From Candidatus Obscuribacterales bacterium (GTDB taxonomy: Bacteria; Cyanobacteriota; Vampirovibrionia; Obscuribacterales; Obscuribacteraceae), in assembly GCA_020050835.1 (NCBI GenBank), contig JAGVKB010000118.1:1-64000 (forward strand): a stretch of 64,000 nucleotides of DNA, given 5' to 3'. Below are positions 1 through 8,169 of this stretch, one piece after another. The translations under genes were made by a program, and so were the position numbers. Each line of letters opens with the position of its first letter. Positions within the stretch are counted from its first letter, which is position 1. The notes under the pieces were generated by a model. The model had not been told where the DNA came from and searched no databases. It was given only the letters and a program-made list of their open reading frames with translations.

Positions 1-1235
1 GCGGCAAGGAGAAAGTTCGCACCGGTGTAGAAGTTCTTCAAGATGGAGACTATAAGTACAAAGGCAGCGATGGCAAGGATCGCATCGCCAAGGTCGGCAA
101 GAGCGACGATCAAGGTGGCTTCTCCGATAACGTCGATGAAGCCCGCGAACGCTTGATGGAAGCGATGGAGGGTCATCTCGATGAAGGCCGCCGAGCAAGA
201 TTCCAGCAGATGGTCGCACGCTTTGAGCAGCGTTCGAAAGAGCGGGTGGAAGCTCAGACAGCCGGTGGCATGTCGTCCGAACAAGCTCAACAAGAATGGG
301 ATCAGAAGGTCGCCAAGACATTCGATCATCTGACCAATATGCTCAAGTCGGATGCACCGAATGCTACTTACGATCTTGCCACACGCTCTAAGCTCGTTGA
401 AAACATGGTGTACGCCATGGCCTGGCCGGTCAAAGCCAACGATCAGGGCAATTGGGGGTGTTGCTGGATGATCTCCGGGGTCTATCTGGGCATGATTCAA
501 CACCCCGATAAGATGTCCAAGATGCTGTCCGAGTTGTCGACCAGTGGAACCTTTACGGACACCAATGGTAAGACCTGGACGCCTGACAAGAGATTGCTGT
601 CGTTTACCGATCAAGGTGGCAACTGGACAATCGGCAATTGCGGCAACGGCAGACGCAGCCCGGTCTCAGAAATCTTGACCAGCGTCGCCGCCAACCTCTC
701 GCAAGACGGGCGTCGGATGGACCGCGGGGCCAGCGGTGGCACGATGGAAGGTTGCATGCATGCCATGAAGTTGATCACCGGCGATACCTGGCGAGGGACC
801 AACCAGCAGCAGATGACTTCGGCCCAATACAAGCAAGATCTCTTGCTCAAGGGTGGTGTCATTCTGTTCTCACCTGGTCACATGTACCTGGGAACGCTCG
901 AGAAGAACAACGGTCAGTGGCAAGTCACTTCCAGCTTGCAACACGGCGACCAGGGCCGTCATGTCAACGGAGTCGTGAGCGATCTCAAAGCCTGGAACGT
1001 CACCGGCGGGGGCCGCAAACAGTACAAGCCGGATATCCCGAACTTCCCGAGTGTAACTGATAAGCCGGTTGGGCCGAATGGACCGTCTCCTGGTCCAAAC
1101 CGACCGCGCAATCGCAATCGCTTCCGTGACGACGACGATCCGGGCAGCCCGGGCGATATCGGCAGCGCAGTCAATTCAAACCAGCCTAACTGGTCGCCGG
1201 GCCGATGGCAGACTCGCCGGTTTCGATATCGCTAA
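1..1235 (+). CDS. C-terminal part of YD-repeat protein with papain-like domain (5' partial)
   Basis: The reading frame is open from base 3, so the gene begins outside the window; the TTG at 153 is internal. What remains is the end of a YD-type repeat region, a helical segment (about 150-360), a papain-like domain and a Pro/Asn/Arg-rich tail ending RRFRYR. It is a close paralogue of the 2271-6230 protein over its whole visible length. The peptidase-like signature is DQGNWGCCW with the candidate Cys codon at 462-464, and PGHMY with His at 879-881. The position that holds Asn in the paralogue (DNQWG) is Leu here (SLQHG), so the third catalytic residue appears lost. The function is unknown; a toxin or effector role is inferred from architecture and from the downstream partner gene. 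Confidence 0.8.
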   Translation, partial: GKEKVRTGVEVLQDGDYKYKGSDGKDRIAKVGKSDDQGGFSDNVDEARERLMEAMEGHLDEGRRARFQQMVARFEQRSKERVEAQTAGGMSSEQAQQEWDQKVAKTFDHLTNMLKSDAPNATYDLATRSKLVENMVYAMAWPVKANDQGNWGCCWMISGVYLGMIQHPDKMSKMLSELSTSGTFTDTNGKTWTPDKRLLSFTDQGGNWTIGNCGNGRRSPVSEILTSVAANLSQDGRRMDRGASGGTMEGCMHAMKLITGDTWRGTNQQQMTSAQYKQDLLLKGGVILFSPGHMYLGTLEKNNGQWQVTSSLQHGDQGRHVNGVVSDLKAWNVTGGGRKQYKPDIPNFPSVTDKPVGPNGPSPGPNRPRNRNRFRDDDDPGSPGDIGSAVNSNQPNWSPGRWQTRRFRYR

Positions 1236-1284
1236 CCGTAAACAGACGGTCGGAAGTGTAAATTAGTAATTGAGGTCATTTACT

Positions 1285-1956
1285 ATGCAGGACAAAGAAA
1301 GATCTGGAGCCGCAGTGAGCGAACGGAAAGCAGTTGTAAGCGATCATGGCTCGATTGACAGCATGTCTTTGCTGGAAGGCTTCGAGGTCATGCCGCTCTC
1401 GGCCGAAGAGATGGAAAATGAGTATTTCGAATACAAGGTGCCGGGTACCACGGCTCGCATCTGCTATGAACAGTCGGAGATGGGGCTGTCTGAATTGGAT
1501 TGTGAAGCGTTGAAAGCTCTGTTCGATGAAGTGCTTAGTGAAAAGAATCCATCAAGGCAGCTCGATTTTAGTTACGATGCTAACGGAGTAGCGTCGAATG
1601 AAGCTGATTCGAACGCCTATTTCGCAATTTGCCAGAGCTTCGTGTTCGGCGGCTACATCGTGCGCGGTGGTTGCCGGCTCGATGAGGACAGAAGCACATG
1701 GGAGACGCATCGGGTTGGAGCGGACGCATCGGCCCGGACGGTGATTGTCGGCAATCTGCGATTTATGAGTCCCGATGGCAAGCCGCACAAGAATAGACAG
1801 GTTTGCGTCGTCATGCCGATAGTGCCGGGACCGGGCGGCTGTGGATATGTTTGGCTGGAAGGAACCGGCAAGGAAGTTGAAAGATACCGACAGCAATTTC
1901 TACAAGTTGTCGTCGGAGAAGGGAGGTTCAGGGAGCTGCCAGGCTCGATCATATAA
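1285..1956 (+). CDS. Small partner protein of the first papain-like locus
   Basis: A 223-aa protein without signal peptide or membrane segment. I place the start at ATG 1285 because GAGG lies about 9 nt upstream; an in-frame TTG at 1270 is less likely. It follows the large protein by 49 nt. It is homologous to the product of 6311-6841: both begin with a GSIxSMSLxxGF motif, then YFE[YF], and share a later V-W-L/F-E strand. That homology, and the same position behind a paralogous large protein, argues for a dedicated partner such as an immunity protein or chaperone. I do not recognise the family with certainty; the LPxGF start and C-terminal strand-helix pattern recall the Mog1/PsbP/DUF1795 fold. 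Confidence 0.75.
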   Translation: MQDKERSGAAVSERKAVVSDHGSIDSMSLLEGFEVMPLSAEEMENEYFEYKVPGTTARICYEQSEMGLSELDCEALKALFDEVLSEKNPSRQLDFSYDANGVASNEADSNAYFAICQSFVFGGYIVRGGCRLDEDRSTWETHRVGADASARTVIVGNLRFMSPDGKPHKNRQVCVVMPIVPGPGGCGYVWLEGTGKEVERYRQQFLQVVVGEGRFRELPGSII

Positions 1957-2270
1957 TCTTAGCCAAATTCCTGGAAGGGCAGCTCTGGTAGCTGTCCGGG
2001 AGCACGAAAAGAACGACCGCGCGGGCGGTTTTTGGAACCGTTGCTACGAAGAGTTCACTAGACAGCTGTTTAATTCGCCCTGGAGGTAACCACTTCCGGG
2101 TAACTCAGCTGCCACGAATATTTCACAAATCACACATACAATGCGGACCTGCACTTAAATGACGGTTCGCTCGGAATCGAACCGGTTCTTACCAACCAAG
2201 CAGAAGGCGGAGCCTTTTGCCGCCAATTGTGCATTGCTATCCCTAATCCTTTCGATTGCAATCTAACTAA
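1957..2270. other. Intergenic region before the 1319-aa gene
   Basis: No convincing gene. It holds the terminator at 2015-2033 and a 7-bp hairpin with arms CGGTTCG/CGAACCG (2163-2169 and 2178-2184, 8-nt loop). A short AAGGC-GGA-GCCTT hairpin lies at 2204-2216. The two later hairpins could sit in the leader of the following mRNA. No clear promoter hexamers or Shine-Dalgarno site precede 2271. Confidence 0.5.
2015..2033 (+). terminator. Intrinsic terminator after the first locus
   Basis: ACCGC (2016-2020), loop GCGG, GCGGT (2025-2029), then a run of five T from 2029 to 2033. It lies about 60 nt after the stop of the 1285-1956 gene and separates the first peptidase/partner pair from the second. 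Confidence 0.6.
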
Positions 2271-5200
2271 ATGGAAACAAACTCATTCGGCAACATGGAA
2301 TTCTCCGGCGCTGAGTCGCGCGTTCGCCTCACGGCAATCGAGCCCAACTATCTTGGCAGAATATCCGAAACATTCGAGTCGAATGCACCGGCAATCTTTG
2401 GCCGCTATTCGGCACAAGGCGGCTTTGCCAGCACGAATGGAAACCTCGCACTACAGGATCGGCGATTCGAGAGTCTCGCGAAAGGAGCTCGACAGTTCAC
2501 GGCTGAGTCTCTCGCTTTGCAGCAGAATGTCACACCGGCAAACCGTGTAGTCGAGCGCAGGCAGCTATCGCCTGTCAATGAAAGATTGCTTTCAGAGTTG
2601 CTGAGCGAACTTCAAAATACAGGCGAAGACCAAAAGTCAGATCGCTCGACTGAGCGCAATGTCATCATTCAATTTCCGGCGCTCTTTTCTAAAGTTGGTG
2701 ACTCTCATAGCCAGATCCAACCAGAGCCGGAATTAATCGCAAGAACCAATCGGCAGGGTGATGATACCGACATCTTTGCCGGACTGGCGACAACGACTGA
2801 AGGGAAAGGCGAAAAAGGGCGAGTCGAAGCGAAAGCCGAAACAAAGATTGAGCTTCCGCGTGAAGTTAACACAAAGTATTCAAACGGCAAAGGTGAGCTC
2901 AGAGCAAAGCGCGATCAAGATGGCAACTTGTGCGAGTTTACCCTGACAGACAAAGATGGTGAGATGAACTTTCACCGCGATGAGCTCGGCCGCTGGATAA
3001 AGACGGACAGGTTCGGGGTTGAGTCGATCGTAAACGGCAAATTCGAACTTTCGCGCGACAACGAGCTGGTCTACAAGAAACCCAACGGAGAGATGCACGT
3101 CCACAAAAATGACGGTGCCATCTCCAAAGGACGCGTATTGGCAGATGGCTCAACGGTTACGCTCGATGATAGCGGAAACAAAGCGGTCGTACTCAATCGA
3201 AAAGACGGCACCAAAGTCGAATGCGACTACGACAAAGATAAGCTAAGTAAGGTGGTCGAAACCGACGAGACCGGAAAGCATCGTACGACTTGGGCCAAAG
3301 ACGCCGATGGAGTCTGGCATAGTAAAAGCGAATCAAAGGAAAAAGACGGTAAGTGGACAGACAGCGGTGCCTCCTCCGGCGAGCGCCGAAATCTGCAATT
3401 GGCTGTAGACGGCCGATACAGCTATGAAGACAAGCTGCAGTACAAGCACGTACTCAACGGTGATGGCTCCGAGCGGATCGAACCGAAGGTGACCGCCAAT
3501 CAAGATGGTACCAAGACAGTCGAGATTCAGTATCCGGAGGGTAAGGGCTTCCGCACGCTTACTGTCGACAAGAGCAACAAGCTCATCAAGTTTACAGAAC
3601 AAGATGCTGATGGCAAGAGAAGTTACTTCAAGGATCCAAGCGGCAACTGGCACATGCGAGCCGGTCTGAAAAATGTCAGTGTGGGCGGCGACTTCCAACT
3701 TTTAAAGAATGGTGACTTCGTCTCGGTTGACCGGGATCGCTACGACATACAGCAATTGGACGGAACGGTAATTCACGAGCAGGTTAACTCGAACGGCACC
3801 AGATTGCGGCTCAACGACGATAACTCTGTTTCGATCCTTTCGCGCAAGGATGGCTCGACAGTTCAAATCGGTTATGCTGATGGTCAAAAGCGTTTGATTG
3901 TTGATACCAATAAGGATGAGACTCAGCGTACCGTCTGGGTAAAAAATGACAGCGGCACCTGGGTGTCCCAAAGTCAAAAGAGAGATACCGACGGGAGTTG
4001 GGCTTCCGATGGCAAGCCTTCTGAGCAGCGCAAAGATATTGATATCAATGGACAAGGCTTGACAATAGCCACTGATTTAAGGGGATTCAAGCACGTAATC
4101 GGCGCCGATGGCTCCAAGCTAAATGAAGGTCCGGGCGGATCCAAATTCACTTTCGACGCCAGCGGTCGCATCGAGTCGATCACTTACGGCGCCGGCTCCA
4201 ATCGTGCTTTCAAATTTCAGTATGATGGCAATGACAATCTAAGCAGAGTCGAGGTATACGACGGCAACGGAAGGTTGCAACAAACTCGCGCAAAAATAGC
4301 AGACGGTCAGTGGCGAGTGTCAAAGGCTGATGGTACTGATGGCGGTGTCTGGCAGGGTGACATGAAGCTGTCCGCCGAAGGCAACTTCATGCAACAGGAC
4401 TTGAAGGATAAGGAATCAGGTCAGTGGCAAGTGACGACGCCGGGATTTGATCGCTACATCGAGAAGGTGAGCTACGACGGTCGAAACATCACGCGCATTT
4501 ATCCTGACAAGGCTCAGATTGATTCGGAAAGAACGGAAAGCGGAGAGGAGCGAGTACGTAGAATTACGCGCGGGAAAGAGTCGCGGGAGTATCGATACGA
4601 TTCGAGCGGAAAGCTAAGTGAAGTGATTGATACCACTGCCAAGGGCACCAGCACCTGGAGACCGGAAGGTCCGGCAAAGATCTATCCAAATGGTGATGTC
4701 GCATACTCACGTCCGGACGGATCCGCAGTCATTAAGAAAGGCAATTTTTCGACAGTCGAGATAGATAAAGATGGCGACATCACTCGGGTCTCTACCAAGG
4801 ATGGCAAGGACAGAACGTTCGAGTTTGAAACAGTAAAGGACAAGAAAGAGCTGGTCAGAATCAGCGATACTCGCACCACCAGCGAAGGTGAGCGAAGGGA
4901 AGTATGGAATCGCCGCCGGAACTCCGACGGAAGCGTCGGCAGTCAGTTCGTATCCATTACTGCCGGTGGTCAGGAGCGGGTCAGAGATGGGCTGGAAGTT
5001 CTCCAGGATGGTGACTACAAATACACGAGCCCGGACGGCAAAGAACGTCTTGCGAAGGTCGGTCGCTCGGACGATTCAGGCGCATTCTCCGATACCGTCG
5101 ATGATGCTCGCGATCGTTTAAGAGAAACCATGGAGGCGCATCTCGATCAGTCACGGCGTACTCGTCTCGATGCCTTTATGAAGCAGTTCGAGAAGCGGGC

Positions 5201-6230
5201 CGGAGACAGAGTCGAAGCGATGGTGGCAGCCGGAATTGATAAGGACAAAGCGCAGCAAGAGTGGGAACAGAAGCTTGCCAGGACTTACGATCATTTGGCA
5301 GCAATGGTCAGAGGTGAAGGTGCCGGCTCGCCTGTCTACGATCAAGTCACTCGGGTGAAGATGGTGGAAAATGCCATGTACCTGTTCATGGAGCCGTCGC
5401 TCATGAATCAGGGCAATCATGGAACTTGCTGGATCGAAGCCGGCAACAATTCTGTCGGTTGTGTCAATCACCCCGATGCAATGGCTCGCATGTTGAGGGA
5501 AGTTTCGCTCAACGGCACCTTCCAGACTACCGACGGGCAAACCAGGACTATTCCCAAACGGCTGCTCAACTTCGATCGCGAGGCTCAGCAGTGGACTGTC
5601 GAGAATGCCCAGCAGCCTCGCGGTACATATACGCGCAGCGCGGTCGGGCAGGTCTTCGATCACGTGGCTTCATGGCTGTCTGATGGCCGGATGGATGGTG
5701 GCACCCATGGTGGCAGCCCGCAAGGATGCAACAGAGCCTTAAAGCTCATTACCGGCGATTCGGTGCCGGTAGTCAACATCTCCAGCAACCAGGCAAACCG
5801 TTGGGATGCCAATCGTATCTTAAGTGCGCAACATAGGCAGGCCTTGCTCGAAAAAGGTGCCTTGATTGTAGTCGGACCAGGTCACATGTTCTCGCAGAAA
5901 CTCGTGAAGAACAACGGCGAGTGGCAGGTTGTTTGGGACAACCAGTGGGGACCGGGCAACGATCGGGTGATCGGCAAAGTCTCGGATCTGCGTAATTGGA
6001 CGGTGCATCCGACCGTCGATTCATTTAAACCGGAGACTCCCGGTGTCAGAGTCCACGAAGACTCACCGGTTGGGCCGGTGCGTCCAAACGGTCCGGACAA
6101 TCCCAATCCTTACAACCCTGACGACTCGAATCCTGACTGTCCAGACGGCGATGGTTTCAGACCGCGCCAGTGGAGACCTCGTCCCTGGATTCGCTTCTTC
6201 CCGCGCTTGCGGCGCCGTTTTGGCTGGTAA
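2271..6230 (+). CDS. Large YD/RHS-like repeat protein with papain-like peptidase domain
   Basis: A 1319-aa protein. Residues 1-200 are hydrophilic and of low complexity with no signal peptide. About 205-930 carries degenerate YD/RHS-type beta repeats (many D-x-x-G, DGxW and YxYD-like turns). About 943-1040 is helical. About 1040-1240 is the papain-like domain: Gln1047 and Cys1053 in NQGNHGTCW, His1205 in GPGHMF and Asn1224 in WDNQWG, the order of a papain-type oxyanion Gln, Cys, His, Asn set. A Pro/Asn/Asp linker leads to a basic-aromatic tail ending RRRFGW. Repeat shell plus C-terminal enzyme is the layout of polymorphic toxins, so an interbacterial or self-processing peptidase is a reasonable inference; no export signal is visible. 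No good ribosome site precedes ATG 2271, so ATG 2295 is possible. Confidence 0.85.
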   Translation: METNSFGNMEFSGAESRVRLTAIEPNYLGRISETFESNAPAIFGRYSAQGGFASTNGNLALQDRRFESLAKGARQFTAESLALQQNVTPANRVVERRQLSPVNERLLSELLSELQNTGEDQKSDRSTERNVIIQFPALFSKVGDSHSQIQPEPELIARTNRQGDDTDIFAGLATTTEGKGEKGRVEAKAETKIELPREVNTKYSNGKGELRAKRDQDGNLCEFTLTDKDGEMNFHRDELGRWIKTDRFGVESIVNGKFELSRDNELVYKKPNGEMHVHKNDGAISKGRVLADGSTVTLDDSGNKAVVLNRKDGTKVECDYDKDKLSKVVETDETGKHRTTWAKDADGVWHSKSESKEKDGKWTDSGASSGERRNLQLAVDGRYSYEDKLQYKHVLNGDGSERIEPKVTANQDGTKTVEIQYPEGKGFRTLTVDKSNKLIKFTEQDADGKRSYFKDPSGNWHMRAGLKNVSVGGDFQLLKNGDFVSVDRDRYDIQQLDGTVIHEQVNSNGTRLRLNDDNSVSILSRKDGSTVQIGYADGQKRLIVDTNKDETQRTVWVKNDSGTWVSQSQKRDTDGSWASDGKPSEQRKDIDINGQGLTIATDLRGFKHVIGADGSKLNEGPGGSKFTFDASGRIESITYGAGSNRAFKFQYDGNDNLSRVEVYDGNGRLQQTRAKIADGQWRVSKADGTDGGVWQGDMKLSAEGNFMQQDLKDKESGQWQVTTPGFDRYIEKVSYDGRNITRIYPDKAQIDSERTESGEERVRRITRGKESREYRYDSSGKLSEVIDTTAKGTSTWRPEGPAKIYPNGDVAYSRPDGSAVIKKGNFSTVEIDKDGDITRVSTKDGKDRTFEFETVKDKKELVRISDTRTTSEGERREVWNRRRNSDGSVGSQFVSITAGGQERVRDGLEVLQDGDYKYTSPDGKERLAKVGRSDDSGAFSDTVDDARDRLRETMEAHLDQSRRTRLDAFMKQFEKRAGDRVEAMVAAGIDKDKAQQEWEQKLARTYDHLAAMVRGEGAGSPVYDQVTRVKMVENAMYLFMEPSLMNQGNHGTCWIEAGNNSVGCVNHPDAMARMLREVSLNGTFQTTDGQTRTIPKRLLNFDREAQQWTVENAQQPRGTYTRSAVGQVFDHVASWLSDGRMDGGTHGGSPQGCNRALKLITGDSVPVVNISSNQANRWDANRILSAQHRQALLEKGALIVVGPGHMFSQKLVKNNGEWQVVWDNQWGPGNDRVIGKVSDLRNWTVHPTVDSFKPETPGVRVHEDSPVGPVRPNGPDNPNPYNPDDSNPDCPDGDGFRPRQWRPRPWIRFFPRLRRRFGW

Positions 6231-6310
6231 ATTTAGGTTCCGGTGATTGAGTACCTTACCGTGATAATGTAGACCTATGCAATCCACCAACCAGATGGGA
6301 GCAAATACTC

Positions 6311-6841
6311 ATGAGCAGTGAAGTGAAGCTTGAAAACCAGGGCAGCATCGCATCGATGAGCTTGCCGAACGGATTTGCTAAGGGAAAGGAAGAGCCTGAC
6401 AACGGCTATTTCGAGTTTAGCGACGGTGGTTCGGCTGCAACCAAGTTCTGCTATTGGAGTCGAGAATTTTTTGCGTCTCCTTCCGATGTTCAAGAAATCG
6501 AGTCAGTGCTGTGCAAGGCTCCACATAAACTCGATCAAGAAGAGATTATGCAGATGATTCCTTGCATGGCCCCCGGTCGCTGGGCTTACAACGGTAATTT
6601 CGAGCAGGTGTCGTTCCAAACGCAAGATATTGGCGGGAAGAATGTCATGGTTGCCGAGTTGAAGTTCAACGATCAAGATAAGCGCAGTCTGGTTGTTTTT
6701 GCCAATCCGGATGCTAACAAGGGAACAATTGAGATCATCTGGTTTGAGGCTCCTAACAAGGCGTACGATACGCACAAAAATGCTGTAGCCGAATGTCTAC
6801 AGTCAATCAAGTGGAGAGGCGCCGAAAAGGTCATAAGATAA
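6311..6841 (+). CDS. Small partner protein of the second papain-like locus
   Basis: A 176-aa cytosolic protein, 80 nt behind the 1319-aa gene, with GGGAG upstream of ATG 6311. It opens with GSIASMSLPNGF, has YFEF near residue 35, and ends with a strand-turn-helix block, IEIIWFEAPNKAY followed by a helix to SIKW. The same C-terminal block occurs in the 42013-42651 protein (EEIFFQAPDSKAY ... SIVW), and the N-terminal block in the 1285-1956 protein, so this member bridges all three. Its constant position next to a papain-like protein suggests an immunity protein or chaperone for it. The family is not recognised with certainty. Confidence 0.8.
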   Translation: MSSEVKLENQGSIASMSLPNGFAKGKEEPDNGYFEFSDGGSAATKFCYWSREFFASPSDVQEIESVLCKAPHKLDQEEIMQMIPCMAPGRWAYNGNFEQVSFQTQDIGGKNVMVAELKFNDQDKRSLVVFANPDANKGTIEIIWFEAPNKAYDTHKNAVAECLQSIKWRGAEKVIR

Positions 6842-7069
6842 TTTAACCTTTCCGCCCGCTGGTTGCTCTGGAATCGTTGGAATCGCATCTCCCAAGGGCA
6901 TTGGGAATTGCTGATCAGATACATCAGCGCTGATGACGGGGATTTCTTTTTGGCGGTCGACCAAGTAAACTTCTGTTGCTCTTTAATAATTCCTTTACAT
7001 TGTTTGAGGGCAGGCAGGGATTCATTCCCTGCAGGTTTATATGTGGAATCCGCACAAGGAGTGCTGGTC

Positions 7070-7489
7070 ATGAACGAGCGGATCAAGATATTCATTGTTG
7101 AGTACGATTGTGTCAATCTCATCACGCTGATGCTCTGGCTAGATCAGTTTCCCGAGTTCGACGTGCTTGGAACAGCTGTCGATGCCGGCTCCATTAAGAC
7201 GCAGATCGCTGATTTGAAACCCGATATAGTCTTGCTCGACATCGCTACTCCTGGGCCGGAAGATATTCCGCAGCTGCGTGAGATTAAGTCCGTAAGCGAT
7301 ACTCCCGCTGTCCTGCTCCTTTATCAAGGGACCTCAGAAGAGTTGAAAGGACCGCTCACCAATGAATCGGATGGCTGTCTGGGAACGGAGTCCACCCTGG
7401 GAGATCTGCGCGATGCTATCCTTGCTGCATTAAAGCGAAGAAGACAGGCAATAAAAGCTCCGCTCGTGGCACACGCCAAAGCCGGCTAA
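7070..7489 (+). CDS. Stand-alone response-regulator receiver domain, atypical
   Basis: A 139-aa protein starting at ATG 7070, where AAGGAG lies about 8 nt upstream; the frame is open further upstream but that part is not protein-like. It has the receiver fold: VEYD acidic residues after beta 1 and the phospho-acceptor Asp57 in DIVLLDIATPG. It has no output domain. The conserved Lys after beta 5 is missing: the usual GYLxK is DGCLGTES here. It may bind partners without normal phosphoryl switching. No histidine kinase is directly adjacent; the CHASE2 kinase lies 1.4 kb away on the other strand. Confidence 0.75.
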   Translation: MNERIKIFIVEYDCVNLITLMLWLDQFPEFDVLGTAVDAGSIKTQIADLKPDIVLLDIATPGPEDIPQLREIKSVSDTPAVLLLYQGTSEELKGPLTNESDGCLGTESTLGDLRDAILAALKRRRQAIKAPLVAHAKAG

Positions 7490-7513
7490 CCTGGCAGTAA
7501 TGCTCTCAAGACA

Positions 7514-7546
7514 AAGTCAGGCAACGGTAATACCGCTGCCTGACTT
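7514..7546. terminator. Strong hairpin between convergent genes
   Basis: Arms AAGTCAGGCA (7514-7523) and TGCCTGACTT (7537-7546) pair perfectly, with a second perfect 5-bp stem CGGTA/TACCG inside, giving 15 paired positions. There is no T run. It lies between the convergent ends at 7489 and 7579 and could stop transcription from both sides or protect 3' ends. Confidence 0.5.
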
Positions 7547-7578
7547 CGGACATCGGGCGAGGAAAATCCTTTCTTAAG

Positions 7579-7953
7579 CTAGACAATCGGCCGCCTGATC
7601 AAGATTTTGTTGAACTCTATCCACACGGCGGTCTGCTGTCCCACGGTTCTTTGAAATTGTTGATTGGCGTCTATGCTCTGAACCATGCCTTGCGACGAAT
7701 AAGCTTGGTCACCATCTAGCCAGTGCATTCTTGCTCTCTGTTCGGACTTTCTCCTTTTGAGAAGTGAGTTTCCACCGGTTCTTGTTCTGGTTAGTAAGTT
7801 CTGCCTTCCGGATTTTGTAGACAAACTACTATCTCTTAGCCGTTTTAGTTCCTCAATTCGATTGTGGGAATCTTCTCCGAGTGGCGCATCTGAGCCTTTC
7901 CCGCGTTCGCCCCGAAGGAGTTTCTGCAATCTTTCCAATGCGGCTTGAAGCAT
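7579..7953 (-). CDS. Hypothetical protein, last gene of the signalling cluster
   Basis: A 124-aa hydrophilic, Arg/Gln-rich protein with a helical N-terminus (residues 1-45) and no signal peptide or recognised domain. GGAG lies about 10 nt before ATG 7953. A 26-bp palindrome-containing site (8041-8066) lies 88 nt upstream in promoter orientation and resembles the site before the kinase gene at 14271. Whether it is translated is uncertain because coding statistics alone support it. Confidence 0.4.
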   Translation of the reverse strand: MLQAALERLQKLLRGERGKGSDAPLGEDSHNRIEELKRLRDSSLSTKSGRQNLLTRTRTGGNSLLKRRKSEQRARMHWLDGDQAYSSQGMVQSIDANQQFQRTVGQQTAVWIEFNKILIRRPIV

Positions 7954-8040
7954 GCCAACTTACTCCGGGGCGACTTGGGTGTCCTGGAGGAGTAGTCCGG
8001 GGGGAACTCTTGCCTCCAGGTACAACTATCTTGTCTCGCC

Positions 8041-8066
8041 AGTTTCCAACAATTCAATTGGAAACT
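8041..8066 (-). promoter_or_regulatory. Palindromic operator/promoter-like element, copy 1
   Basis: Nine-base arms AGTTTCCAA (8041-8049) and TTGGAAACT (8058-8066) around an 8-nt spacer. Read on the minus strand it contains TTCCAATTGAATTGTTGGAA. The same 20-mer with one change (A to G) is found at 14321-14340, upstream of another minus-strand gene. In both copies a TTGA(A/G)T hexamer stands 18 nt before an xAxxAT hexamer. Inferred to be a binding site for a shared regulator. Confidence 0.5.
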
Positions 8067-8169
8067 TCTGGTGCCGGTTCGCGGCAACGCGCACGCTTTA
8101 GGCAACAAACAGATCAGGTTGTACCGCTCAGACTTCTGTCAAGTAATACTTAATGGCACGGCTTTGTTG

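Noticed and set aside
1841-2089. Open frame after the first partner gene
   Set aside because: It overlaps the partner gene in another frame and runs through the terminator; no ribosome site.
2150-2200. T-loop-like GGTTCGATTCC on the minus strand suggesting a tRNA
   Set aside because: No matching acceptor, D or anticodon arms are found and the T stem has mismatches; it fits a simple hairpin.
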